This document shows, in pieces, positions 41,711-53,074 of a stretch of DNA of 64,000 nt. The position numbers were made by a program, and so were the translations under genes. Numbering within the stretch: the stretch's first letter is position 1; every line of letters starts with the position of its first letter. Location of the stretch: assembly GCA_000149265.1 (NCBI GenBank), contig CH003228.1:635081-699080 (forward strand). The letters are read 5' to 3'. The notes beneath the pieces were generated by a model, which was not told where the DNA came from, searched no databases, and saw nothing but the letters and a program-made list of their open reading frames with translations. The stretch is from Ciona savignyi. Its lineage: Eukaryota > Chordata > Ascidiacea > Phlebobranchia > Cionidae.

Positions 41711-42006
41711 TCCGGCCCGTTGGTCTAACGGTTAAGTGCGTCGCCTTTCAATCGAAAGGTTGTAGGTGCGAAACTGATCGCTAGCTAATCGGTTGTGTCC
41801 TTGGGCATGGCACTTTACGGGCATTGCCTGAACCCAGCGGATTAATGGGTTTTACCAAATTGAAGTAACGTGTCTATCATATACAACACACTGCAATAGC
41901 TCCGGTAACCCGACGATGGCCGCGAGGTGATCTGGCGATTGCCCGTGTGTTAACCCCCTTGGTTTTTCCATTCATGGGGATAAATATAAATATCCTATCC
42001 TATCCT
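41711..42006 (+). repeat. Best-preserved tRNA-derived SINE-like repeat with TATCC tail
   Basis: The head of about 70 bases looks like a degenerate tRNA: an A-box-like TTGGTCTAACGGTTAAG, an anticodon-type stem CCTTT/AAAGG around CAATCG, and a B-box-like AGGTGCGAAACTG. The body includes CGGTTGTGTCCTTGGGCATG and TTGCCTGAACCCAGCGGATT. The 3' end reads CCATTCATGGGGATAAATA and finishes in ATCCTATCCTATCC, a pentanucleotide tail instead of poly(A). Confidence 0.75.
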
Positions 42007-42469
42007 AAATCTGTATACGTGTTTATCTGGATCAGCATGTTACATTGTATCCATAACGGGTTTTGAATATTCCATAGCGTCCATAACCCTAATATCCCAC
42101 ATCGTTTAGTTTGGTTCATTTTTTATCCTGTATTTACTGTAAGACGACAAAATTATTTTTAAAATGGTCGGAAAATATTCTTTTGGCTGACAGTCTACCA
42201 CTTACCTAGTAGGATAGGGTAGAATCGACCAAGTGTCCACTGATTATGTATCATCAGTACGAATCTGACTCGGTAAGAAACAAAAAAGACGGGCAGTCCC
42301 TCTTTTTATTGGAACACCAATATCAATAGTGAGAAAATGCATATATAGTAAAAAAGAACACTAGGTAAAGCAATTAGTGTGGGGGTGACACTCTTGGATT
42401 TTCTTTAGTCTAGTTTGTAAAGGTGAGTGGCAGTACCAAGTATTTATAACAAGAAAAGTTTGAACAGTT

Positions 42470-42745
42470 TAGCGTTTTACTGCGTGGTCATTCGGCCGAA
42501 AGTTTTCATTTTCAAACTTATCACCAGTTAGTCGATTGTATCCTCGAGCCCTTGGGTAAGGCGTTCGTAGACATTGTCGGAACCCACTAAACTAATGGGT
42601 TATACTAAATTGAAGGAACGTCTCTATCATACATAACACAATGAATAGCTCCGAAAGCCCGACCGTTAGCACGAGGTAATCTTATTAACCATGTGATAAC
42701 ACCTCTTACGTTTTCCCATTTATCCGTGGCATTTATTCGAATCGG
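42470..42745 (+). repeat. Degenerate SINE-like repeat
   Basis: Matches the family in TTCGGCCGAAAG, GATTGTATCCTCG, CCCTTGGGTAAGGCGTTC, AACCCACTAAACTAATGGG, CTATCATACATAACACA and GAGGTAATCT. The tail is eroded. Confidence 0.6.
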
Positions 42746-43336
42746 CTGCATCGCGTCATAGTGATAGTATTCAAATATTAAAGTTTTTTGCATTAATTTA
42801 GCAAAGTTTTTTTATCAGTTTTATAAGAAGTACCACCCAGCTTCTCAAAACTTGTTTCTTGCTGAAATATCAGTACTATAGTTTATTTGTTTACAATAAA
42901 CTTATTTAGATTCGAAACTCCAAAATTATAATTCTTTATTGTGCATTTCTGACATTTACATAATCGAATGCTTATAATAACCCGATATAGGTTAAAGTTT
43001 ACATTGTGATGGTCCGCCATATCATAAATAACGGCATACAAAATTCAGATAGGTTTTTATTATAGCAGTTAGTGTTTAAGTATGTTGCCTAGAGATGCAG
43101 TAAGCATAGTTTATATGGCATTGAGCACACGTTATCATGCAACTGAACTTTTTACCCTTTAAGTCTTTGTGTATGCAAGCGAATCTGAGTATTATAACAA
43201 GCTTGCACAAGTCGATATGCAGAACTCTGGTTAAACATTAACTGGTGATAGCAGACAATGCACGCATCGTACATAATGGGTTCATCTGTTTGTAGTCTGC
43301 CGCGTTAAAATTTCAGGTTTTACTTAAAGGTTGAAA

Positions 43337-46300
43337 ATGCATTTTTGGACTCTTATCTGTTTAACTTTTTTGGGTAAGTTATTGGTATATATTTTGAAAA
43401 TTAAAATAAAGATATGAGTTTTCAGTAATATATTTTTTACAAGAGGTCCTCTTTTCTAACAAAAAACGTACAATTAAATGGCTGCGGACGAAATTCCGAT
43501 TAGGGTATATATTATTCTTGTTTCTTTCCAGTTTTAATTACAATCACAAAGGCTAATGTCTCTCAACGGCAATTCATTCATCCTAATAATAAACGAATTG
43601 AACTTGGTCGAAGCAAAAGAAATGTTGAAGCTCGAAGTTGTACGAATGTAAGATTTTAAAATATTTTCAGCATAAAAACTGATTGTATGCTGCTATATAA
43701 TTTACAATATATATTAAATTTTTGTTTTGTTTTTAATCTAGGGATTTTCGAATGTTCAAAATTAATGGGATATAGGCTACATTAGTTAAAATCTCTGAAC
43801 TGTCTTTATCTATTATTTTTATTTGTTTTATGTTATAAAGTCCAGAGCTACAGATACGACCCAAAGACTAACAGACCTGAGGAGTGAAATGTCGAACCAA
43901 AATTACGATGGGTACATTGTCCCATCAAGCGACGCGCACCTGGTTGGTAATTTGCTATTTTTGTAATCATATTTTTGAAAATAATATGTTTGCAATGTGC
44001 TATAATATTTCTTACGGTAAGAAAATACTTTTATTAATCTTTTGTTGATAACGTCTTTTAACAACTGTTCGTATTGTAGTATATTTTATTTAGCCTGCGT
44101 CATTATCACTTTTCGTGCTGCTATTTGCAACTAGTGCAAAAAAAGAATAAACGACGTGAGTTGACATGTGTAAATGACCTTTTAAATTTAACTTATCTTG
44201 TAAATGAATTGACTTGAACATGAAATTGGGACCCAAATACTTATTATCATACATTACATATAGAGCGAGTACCTAGCACCGAGTGAAAAACGCAGAGTTT
44301 GGATAAGTGGCTTCACCGGGTCAGCTGGTATAGCCGTGGTGACCAAAACAAAAGCTGCGCTGTGGACAGATGGAAGGTACTTTCTGCAGGCCGAACAGCA
44401 GTTGGACTGTAACTGGAAATTGATGAAAACAGGTTAAATTACTACCGTTTGGCCAATGCACGATTTTATAGGAGTTAACTGAAACTTCTGTGCAGGGGAA
44501 GAGGGTGTGCCGAGTATTGAAGAATGGTTAAAAGAAGAACTGGAAGCAGGAATGAACGTCGGGGCAAACCCGTTCCTGTTTTCTATAGGTATATTGTATT
44601 CGGTTTCCTATAATATTGTATTTCAGCGTCATAGAAGGTTATATATGTAATGCCATCTGATAGTTTTCCCCCAAAATAAGAAGAATTGATGTTATTAAAT
44701 TTTGCATTGCCATTGTGGACATAAAACTATTACGTTTCAGAATCATGGTTAAACTATGCGTCGAACTTGGCTTCCGGCGGAATCGCAATGGTTGAATCAA
44801 TTCCAGATTTAATAGACGTCATATGGACCGATCGCCCCCCTTTGGCCGGTGACGAAGTCGTGGTACTTCCCCTTTCTTACGCCGGGGTTGATTGGACGGT
44901 ACGTACCACATGTTATGGTTAATAATTAAATTTGTAATAATATAACTAAATGGTATATCTTCGATTGTCTTTCTAAAAATTCCAACGCAGCGTCCGTTTG
45001 CGTTTGTCAGGTACCACTTGGCTTGGAGCAATAGTTGTGTTCTGGTTTGTCTTGAAAAATGCACATGTATGTAAAAGAGTCTTCAATTTTACCTCCACAA
45101 ATTTAGCAAAACAACTGCAGATGACATGAAGTGTAATTTTTTCGTATCCTTTCAGACGAAACTGGGAAACGCCCGAAGTGAAATGTCGAAGCTGGGAGCG
45201 GACTATATGCTTATTACTGTACTCGACGAGATTGCATGTTAGGCAATTATGTATATATCTATATATATTTATATATATAATTATTCATATCCGTATGTGT
45301 ATGTAACTAATGTATGCATTATGTGTTTAATTTCTCTGCATTAAGTGGGCAATAAAATCAATGTAGATTTTATAGTAATATATAAAAGAATCGTCTCTCT
45401 ATTGCTTTTCTATATTTTTATTGCAGCATAGAGTAAACGCTACCAAAGAAACTATATTTCAAAGAGATAAATATTTCACAAGTTTTAAATGTAAAACAAC
45501 ATCATGGTAAATTTCTATATAATATGCTTTCCATTGTATATAAAAGGATAATATTATATTGCAGGGATGTTTAACCTACGAGGAAGCGATATTCCATACA
45601 CACCGGTCTTCACAGCATATGCAGTGGTTGGTATGGAAGAGGTCGTGTTATTCGGGAATACATCTTATTTCGAAAGCAATGAGGTTCAAAAACATCTTAT
45701 AAAAGATGGTAAATTTACAATGGTTTTGTTACCAGGACAATTATTAAGGCATCTTGCTGAGAAAATTACCATCTTTTTAACTTGAGCGCCTCGCCTATAT
45801 ACGTACGTATAAACATAGTTTTACATGTTGGACACACCTGTGCGAACTAATTTCCATATTCCCGTGTCTATAGTTCGACACATTTGTACACCTGATGATA
45901 TACATATTCGATATCACCGTTCCATGAAGACTATATATAGCATTTAGTAAATATGTTTGACATGTGAACCATACGTTTTGAACGGGTCCTTATATAAATC
46001 TCGTGTTACAATTTACACCAATAAGAATTAATTCACGGGTCGGGCTATTTTAACTACACAGTGTGAAGGTTGATTTAATAATGTCCACTTTGTTCCAAAG
46101 GATGTGCGTCGAACCACTCGTGTGCCACTGTAAACCAGTACACGGATGCTCGGCCATACTTAGAGCAGCTGGTGATGCAGAACAACGCCTCAATGTTCTG
46201 GTTACCAAGCGATGGTACTACGTACGGCATGTACAGCGTGGTAGACATGGTACGCATTATACGTGTAGCATCAAAAACTTTAGTTTAATTTAAGACGTAC

Positions 46301-49300
46301 CTCTTTAGGAAAGACAAGTCTCGAGTACATCGCCATTAAAAGTACCAAAGTCGGTAAAGAACAAGGAAGAAATAGAAGCAATGAGAATGGCCCATGTAAG
46401 CTATTATGAACATAATAAAATATAATGAATATTTTTAATTAATTTACCTTTAACATCGGTAAAAATGTCGTACCTTTCAGATATATGACGCCGTCGCCCT
46501 GTGCGAGTATCTACAATGGCTTGGAATTAACGTTCCTCTCGGTTTAGTAGATGAGATAAATGGAGCTGAAAAATTGAAAAATTTACGCCTGGCACAAGCA
46601 AGCAGTAAAGGCTTAAGCTTCGGCTCAATATCCGCTAGTGGTCCAAACGCAGCTGTTATTCATTATCGGTAGGATTCAAATACAACCATATAGATAGAGA
46701 ACTAATATATAGATATAACTTACATAGAACCTTTAAAGTAATTGTATATGTACATACATATATATTCAATTTATTCTAAATAGTCAACTTTACTTGAACC
46801 ACACACTATTTTTCATACACAGTTTAACAGCTATACGTTTGAGCGCAAGCAGTAGTGTATATGTTCCCTGTTTACAAACTATACATATTATTATACATTG
46901 TGTATTTAGTGTTTCTGCAAGCATAAACTAAATTGCAACTTTTTTTCTAGCTCGACACCAGAGACAAATCGAAATTTAACAACAAGAGAAGTATATATGA
47001 TTGATTCCGGCGGACAATATTTTGAAGGAACAACTGACGTCACAAGAACAGTTCACTTTGGTCAACCAACTGATTTCGAAAAGGTAATTTCAGGTTTCTA
47101 TAAAATATGGAACAAAGCACATTAACTCTGGATAATTTTTCCAAAAAAATTTCCTTGGACAACTGGCTAGATGTAATCCATTGTCACAATGTTTTAGTAT
47201 AGATTAGATGGCACATGGGGGCTCTCTCAGTGTTCTGCAACCCTATTCAATTAAAGTTTACTCTCGTTTATTAGACCTGTACAAACTATCTTGATTTGTC
47301 TTACGGATTTATTATTTGCCTTTTTTATACATTCTCCGCCAGATATTTATACATTCTCCGCCAGATGGATTTATTATTTGCCTTTTTTTAGTACATCGCT
47401 TTTCAGCCGAAGCGAAGCAATTTGTGTCCTTGGGTAAGGCAATTAAATCGTCTAAACCCAGCCGAATAATGGGTGCTAATAAATTAAGGGGACGTTTAAA
47501 TCATACACTACAGTGCAATAGCTCTGGTATTCCGACGGTGGGCTCGAGGTAATATGACTATATCCCGTCAGTTAACCATCTTTGTTTATCTATTTACGGG
47601 AATAAAAATAAATATTCTATCCTACATTAGTTGATAAATATTGAAGGCCTATTCAAAATTACAATTTCAATGTAACAGGATGCTTTTACCCGAGTGCTGA
47701 TGGGACAAATTGATGTACAAAGTGCGATATTTCCATATACGAAAGACGGAAACTACTTGGATATGCTGGCTCGAAGACACCTCTACGACGTTGGCTTAGA
47801 GTATCGTCATGGAACAGGTCATGGTGTGGGGCAATATCTCTGTATCCATGAGTGTAAGTACATATAAGAAGTTATATATGGTATATTATCGTATCCTATA
47901 TTCTATTACCAACCGCGGGAAGAAGGGAATTTTACAAATGGAGAGAGTTGTTGATGGTTTTTTAACAAAATATAAGATGTTGCACTGCGTTTTTAAATAT
48001 AGACGAACAACCTCCATATCAATTGATACAGTAAACGAGATATAAATGTATAACCTAAGGCGACCTATAAAGAAATAACCTATACCTGCATACGTAAATT
48101 TATTTTCGTTAGGCCACCCCACTGAAAAAACACGAGCCTACCCATTTCAGTAATGCAGAAATAAAATAAAATATTAATGTCGTTCATTTACACATAGACC
48201 CACCGGGAATTGGTAGTACAGCGGGGGGAGGGTACGCACTTCAACCCGGGATGTTCACAAGCGTTGGTAAGCGGCATTCCTAGCATAACCTGAGTAAAAC
48301 CAATTTTCCTTAGCGTTATCTAGTTTACTAAAATGATTACTAGTTATAAAAGTTGGTTTAATTCCCTCGTAAATTAGTTCTAACATTTCATAGAACCGGG
48401 TTATTATCACGATGGTTCGTTCGGAATACGAATCGAGAACGTAAATGTGGTTGTAGAAGCAAAAACTCAGGTAAATTTATTTGTAGTTGCCGCAGCTCTA
48501 AATTTTATTTACATATATATATTTTATTGCAGCACAATTTTGGAGGATATAAATTTTACACATTTGACCCTGTCACTCTGGTACCAGTACAATTGAGCTT
48601 AGTTGACGTCAGCTTGCTCAGCGACCGCCAGGTAAGGCCAAACATACCATTTTTTTATAATCGCTGCTTTCAGTAAGACGACATATATGCTCCTCCTCAA
48701 CATTATACTATAACAAAAAAAGAAAAAAAAATGTGCGGTTGTGACGATCCCATAACGTATTCGTAAGTTAATCTGATTATAGTGCCCGTGTCGTCACGCC
48801 TTTTGTTTTTCCAAAGAGAATATACTTTATTTCCATCTATTTTCGATTACTTTTTAAATCTACACGCAATCATGACGTCACCTTACAATCTTACATACTA
48901 ACTAACAGCTATAAAAAAATTGATCTCGGTAGATATTCCCTTCCTTCCTGTTTGTATGTGGCTAAATTTTAGAAATTTCCAGGAAAAGAATTAAATATGA
49001 GCAAGGGGCGTAGGCATCTTTTTAGGTTATATTCAAATTTTTTTAGTTCAAATTCGAATATTCTAGTTTGGAAGATATTTTAATTACAATAGTATTTTTC
49101 TGATTCATGTTATGCATCTTTAAAATATGGAGGACAACTGTTGGCATACTAGTTAGGACTGCTAAAAGTTCTTGCCAATGGCCTAGCCATCAGACATACC
49201 TGTCACAATCGTGACGCAAAAAAGAAATATGATTAAAAAAGAACCCATTATTTTAATGCCAAAACATATATACAAAACTATTTTATAATCGACAAAAATA

Positions 49301-49676
49301 TTATCAACAAAAATATTTTTAAATTAACAAAACTATTTCGCCGATTCGCAAATCTTTTTTTGCAGCCAGTCGACAAAACATTTTTGTCGATTATAAAATA
49401 GTTTTGTAGATTGAAATAAAGTTTCAGGATTGCCCTTATGGACCACCGTTCAAATGAAACAATTATTTTCAGTTGAAATATCTCAATGAATATCACAATA
49501 AAGTGAACAAAATAATTGGTGAGGAGGCCTCACGTCAAAACAAACCCGATTTGGAAGAATGGATCAAATCTGCAACAATTCCACTTACTAGGAGCGGATA
49601 TGCTAGAACAGCCGGTTCGTGGCCAATTTTATTCTGTATGCTCACTTTCGTAGCTTTTACAAATGTATCCGCTTAA
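43337..49676 (+). CDS. XPNPEP2: Membrane-bound Xaa-Pro aminopeptidase (aminopeptidase P), 17 exons
   Basis: M24B metallopeptidase that removes N-terminal residues preceding proline. Exons: 43337-43373, 43532-43647, 43841-43942, 44264-44432, 44496-44588, 44741-44898, 45156-45237, 45565-45708, 46101-46249, 46309-46395, 46481-46668, 46951-47083, 47679-47853, 48198-48266, 48394-48470, 48533-48631, 49473-49676. Total 2082 bases, 693 residues. An N-terminal signal peptide ([18 protein letters not shown]) and a hydrophobic C-terminus after [15 protein letters not shown] predict a GPI-anchored ectoenzyme, hence XPNPEP2 rather than cytosolic XPNPEP1. Metal ligands D460 and D471 ([18 protein letters not shown]), H534 (HGTGHGVG), E568 (EPGYY) and E582 (RIENV) have exactly the spacing known for human XPNPEP1. 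An acceptor (AAAATTTCAG) lies 22 bases before the ATG. The exon at 46101 is the least certain at its 5' edge. Confidence 0.93.
47395..47628 (+). repeat. SINE-like repeat in XPNPEP2 intron 12
   Basis: Shares TTTTCAGCCGAAG, TGTGTCCTTGGGTAAGGC, AAACCCAGCCGAATAATGGG, AATCATACACTACAGTGCAA and ends AATATTCTATCC. The tRNA-like head is shortened. Confidence 0.6.
49240..49449 (+). repeat. Solo arm with CGAC-type subterminal repeats in XPNPEP2 intron 16
   Basis: Contains several copies of TCGACAAAA or its complement and the segment TTCGCCGATTCGCAAATC. It ends AATAAAGTTTCAGGATTGCC then CTTATGGACCACCGT, the same terminal sequence as both arms of the inverted repeat at 62283-63849. It is about 25 bases from the last exon of XPNPEP2. 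Confidence 0.6.
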
Positions 49677-50158
49677 TTGGACAATTAACCACACTGAACA
49701 TTGTACTTAGCTTAATAATTTCATGTTTGTATATATGGCCCCAATTTTACGGGTCATAGTAACGTGTGTACGTAGATTGATTTTGACAACACAGATTTAT
49801 AAAAATCGGAACTGTAAACTGTGGCACTCACTACCAAAATTACTTGCATCTGCTGTAACCAAATTTATATTCTACATAGTGTACTTTACTTAATAGTTGT
49901 ATATTGTATAACACTGCGTGTACATATCATATCAAAATAGCATTTTGAAACCAATTTTAATAATTATGAACTTCTGTTTGTACCATACACACACTAACAA
50001 TCCTATTAAAGCTTTGTATGACGTTAAATTTACTTTGTTCTGTAACAATAATATTACACATCGTTAAAATAAACACAAGGGTAGTAAAACTCTGCTGTTA
50101 CGTTATGATTAGACAAAAAGACAAGTATGATATGCGATAAACTCTAAATGAAAATTAA
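49677..50158. other. 3' flank of XPNPEP2
   Basis: Likely XPNPEP2 3' UTR (AT-rich; AATAAA-type AAAATAAAC near 50066). No coding exon seen before the ATG at 50159. Confidence 0.4.
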
Positions 50159-50646
50159 ATGGAGTCTTCAGAAGATGAGTTTAACTCATCAAGTATTCCT
50201 TCGGTTGGAAGCAGGCACACGCTTTCTACTAGCAAAAGAATTAAAATAAGAGGTACCGGTATTTAAATATCCTTATTAAAACAATCTGCCATTAGATCTA
50301 TATCCAATCAAACAAAAACTGGCAATGCCACTGCAGATAAGATACTTGCAACTGGTGGTATGAGAAAAGAGCCTAGAATACGTACACGAGAGAGCAATCC
50401 AAGTTCTTGTCCCCATAGTGAGGTCAGCCTACAAACCAGTAGTACTTTGACTATAACTGACAACAGCCAGGTGAGCTTAAAAATTCGAAATAGTAGTTCT
50501 TGAACGTGGCGCTCCTTGGAAATTTCGACGAAAATCACATAACACGAGCAACATTTTACCAGACGGTTCTCAGTAAGCGACTGTCGAGAGATTCGATCGA
50601 TAAAGAGCAGTCGTTTTGCAGCTACAGCAGGTTTGATTCTATTTAA
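50159..50646 (+). CDS. Putative small multi-exon gene, boundaries unresolved
   Basis: Exon A (50159-50252) reads MESSEDEFNSSSIPSVGS and continues to a donor AGAG|GTACC. Splicing in phase 1 to the acceptor CCACTGCAG at 50336 opens exon B (50337-50470; MRKEPRIRTRESNPSS) ending at a donor CAG|GTGAGC. A downstream frame containing LLGNFDENHITRATFYQ and ending CSYSRFDSI* at 50646 looks coding, but the joining intron would be only about 30 bases. An alternative third frame splices at CA|GTAAGC (50573) into the same final stop. The product would be a polar, Ser/Arg-rich protein of roughly 120 residues. The family is not recognised. An opposite-strand frame of 123 codons covers the same DNA but lacks splice or family support. 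Confidence 0.3.
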
Positions 50647-50892
50647 AATGAAACATAAGTAAGTTCTACAAAAACTCATATGACATAAGAAGTGGGCTCA
50701 AACTATCTTTGATTGTTATTAACATTTCTTTCATCCTATCACCGGAAACTATCTAGGATAGTAGTCAAGAAAGGCCGGAGATGCATGACTGGGTTACTGG
50801 TTGTTGCGTGATATGGTTTGCTTATTTAGCTAGAACGATTGACTGTAGTACTATACAGAAGACACCATACACACGAGCATTAACCTCGGTAT

Positions 50893-51384
50893 ATGTTCGG
50901 CAGAAAAGGTTGCTGTGAAACTCGCCCTGCAAAGAACCCGCCAACGACGACCCAACGTGCGGTTAAAACAGTAACAAAATGCGCCAAGTTAGCATATCGC
51001 AAGGTTCCTAGCCTCTGTAGTCAGTTAGGTGGAGCGACAAGCACTGCCAAATCCAACGAACTTTCCGCAGATGTTCTAGAATGCATGAACTGCGAACCGC
51101 CAGCTCCCGCCGACGACAAAAAGGTGAAAACACACATTTTTGTTAGAAATAAAATGTTATAAATTATCAATAAACTCTACTTTTTCGTGAATAACTGGGA
51201 TATATATTTCGCCTAATGTCACAATATCTCCCTGACTTTGTCTTTAAACTAGTTTTGTTAATGTCAGCTAAACCGTCAACTACGAAAAGACAAACTTCGT
51301 GAAATGAAGAAAAGACGAGAAAAACGAATCGGAGCTTCAGTCGCTTCGTTAGAGAACAGCGATAGTATTATCTCGGTACTGTAA
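50893..51384 (+). CDS. Orphan basic protein, two exons, 115 residues
   Basis: Exon 1 50893-51123 and exon 2 51268-51384 join in phase 0 (AAAAAG|GTGAAA; acceptor TTTTGTTAATGTCAG). The protein starts MFGRKGCCETRPAKNPP, has scattered cysteines (CC, one near KCAK, one near SLCSQ, a CMNC pair), and a second-exon helix very rich in Lys/Arg (LRKDKLREMKKRREKR) before a Ser-rich tail ending IISVL. No signal peptide is seen; the basic helix suggests a nuclear or nucleic-acid-binding role, which is inference. The family is not recognised. It lies 3 to 4 genes into a run of plus-strand genes. Confidence 0.5.
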
Positions 51385-51909
51385 TAATTAAATTTATATA
51401 AATCTCTGGCATTGTACGTAGATTATGGCTTTCCATGCGCCAGTTAATACATTAGTCGGGTGGTTCCACAGTGGGACCAGAAATATTGTTGTTCGGGAAG
51501 TCAGGAAACAGAGTTTAAGTATTTTAGGGTTCTTAAGCTAGTTGACCACACTATATCCTTTGTGCTTGATCCTTTGTGTTTGACCTGTACTTTCTAGCCC
51601 AATTTTGATATCGAATAAAAGTATTATAAATTTGTCAAAACCTAAGCCTGAGCAAATATCCAATCGCACTCTTCAAATAAATTTGTCTAGAATCGGATGA
51701 GTATTGGCAATTTCGAACCAAAAAACTTAATTCTCTTGTATATACTTATTTCTATAAGACTACCAGTATATCACAGTAAAATAAAACTGATATACCTCAA
51801 TAAAATATATGTTATTTAAAAGTATTGCTAACATAATATAATATAGTAATAACATAAGAACAGTCATAGACTGTTTCATTATAATAAATACTAAATTAAT
51901 TAACCGTAG

Positions 51910-52215
51910 ACTCGAAGCATTACATCTTCTTCAAGAGGTCGCGAGATCAGCGCTGCGATCGCTGCAGCTAAGAAAAAGAAAAAAATGGAATGTGTTTTCT
52001 CTACTTCTTCACTAAGTGGTGACACAGTATACCAAGCTTGGAAAGGACGCCGAAGATGCCATTCCAAAAGGAAACGGGCAAAACATACCAAAAAGAAAAA
52101 GAAAGTCAAGAAGAAGATTTGCTGCGAGCGTGAGTTGCTGAAGAAGAAACAATGCTGTCGAAATCAGGCGCGACAAATTAAACGCAAAGACAAAAAGTTT
52201 TACTGCTTGTGGTAA
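51910..52215 (+). CDS. Very basic Lys/Cys-rich open frame
   Basis: A frame open from 51910 (first ATG 51985) to TAG-type stop at 52213-52215. The ATG-initiated part is 76 residues with lysine blocks (KKKKKVKKK), CC pairs (ICCERELLKKKQCC) and a C-terminal FYCLW. An acceptor-like TCTTCTTCAAG at 51935 could open the exon upstream of the ATG. A second overlapping frame (RRLEALHLLQEVARSALRS) is also open over 51890-52015, so which frame is used is unclear. Composition resembles protamine-like or nuclear basic proteins. It may be non-coding low-complexity sequence. Confidence 0.25.
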   Translation, partial: TRSITSSSRGREISAAIAAAKKKKKMECVFSTSSLSGDTVYQAWKGRRRCHSKRKRAKHTKKKKKVKKKICCERELLKKKQCCRNQARQIKRKDKKFYCLW

Positions 52216-53074
52216 TTTTCTTTGTGTCAGTAATATAGCGAAGCAAAGGCTATTTTATTGAATCTTTTGCATAATAAGTATATAGATTCCTCTCCGGTAA
52301 TGCGCTGCATACTATTTCACCGCGGTCGATTAACTTTAAACTTAAAGAGTCATACGTGCAATATAATTGAATAATAGGAAACAATAAATAAAATACACCC
52401 AAGAAATCGCTAAAATGAACGAAAATCCGTAAAATTATCTTGCGTGAAACGGCTGAGAATGTAACTTATGTAATAAGGTCCACACTTATCTCGCTAACCG
52501 GTGGGCAGTTAATTGTTTCTTACAAGTCTGCCAATGAGCGTATACAAGATCATCTTAGAAAATAAACAAACACTTGGTCCGGTGTATATAAATTATATCT
52601 ATCCCAATCGTATATCAAATCGAGGTTTGTATATAAACGTAGTCAGCGTGCAGCGTTTATAAACCATTATATAATTAAACCCGAAATGCGATTATTTATC
52701 TTTTACTTTTTTATAAGCTAAAAACGAGTGCAATTAACAGCAGATTTGACACCTTCGAAGTTTCATTTCTAGTCCAAAAAAAACAGTTGGAACACTAACA
52801 GTCTACTTTTGGTCCAGGACTGCACCCAAGATGGATTTATTATTAGGGAAAAAGGGCAATTGTCGCACGACACCCACGATCATACAATAAATTATTTTTG
52901 GCACACAACTTGGATAAGTGTGTTTAACAATAATCGCTAGATAATAAGGTAGAACTGCGCGTTGCCCTATTCCCATGCCATCAAATCAATCGCATTGGCC
53001 CAAGGGCATTTTGTACAAGGGTGAGTTATTGATCTCGATCAATCGTAACCTGTTGTCGCACTTCAGGGATAAAC
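52216..53074. other. Upstream region of the cytokine-like gene
   Basis: About 860 bases, AT-rich, no coding exon seen. An acceptor (TTGTCGCACTTCAG) ends 8 bases before the ATG at 53075, so the first exon may be trans-spliced or preceded by a 5' UTR exon in this stretch. Confidence 0.45.

Larger units (their letters stand above)
40258..43336. other. Divergent intergenic region between CASK and XPNPEP2
   Basis: About 3.1 kb between two divergently transcribed genes. It should include both promoters. It holds two SINE-like copies (41711-42006 and about 42470-42745) and no convincing coding exon. Confidence 0.6.

Noticed and set aside
41711-41785. Functional tRNA gene
   Set aside because: The head has A- and B-box-like segments but imperfect arms, and the same head plus body recurs across the window, so it is a SINE.
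50308-50679. 123-codon minus-strand frame
   Set aside because: It is antisense to frames with better splice signals, lacks family similarity and has no supporting neighbours.
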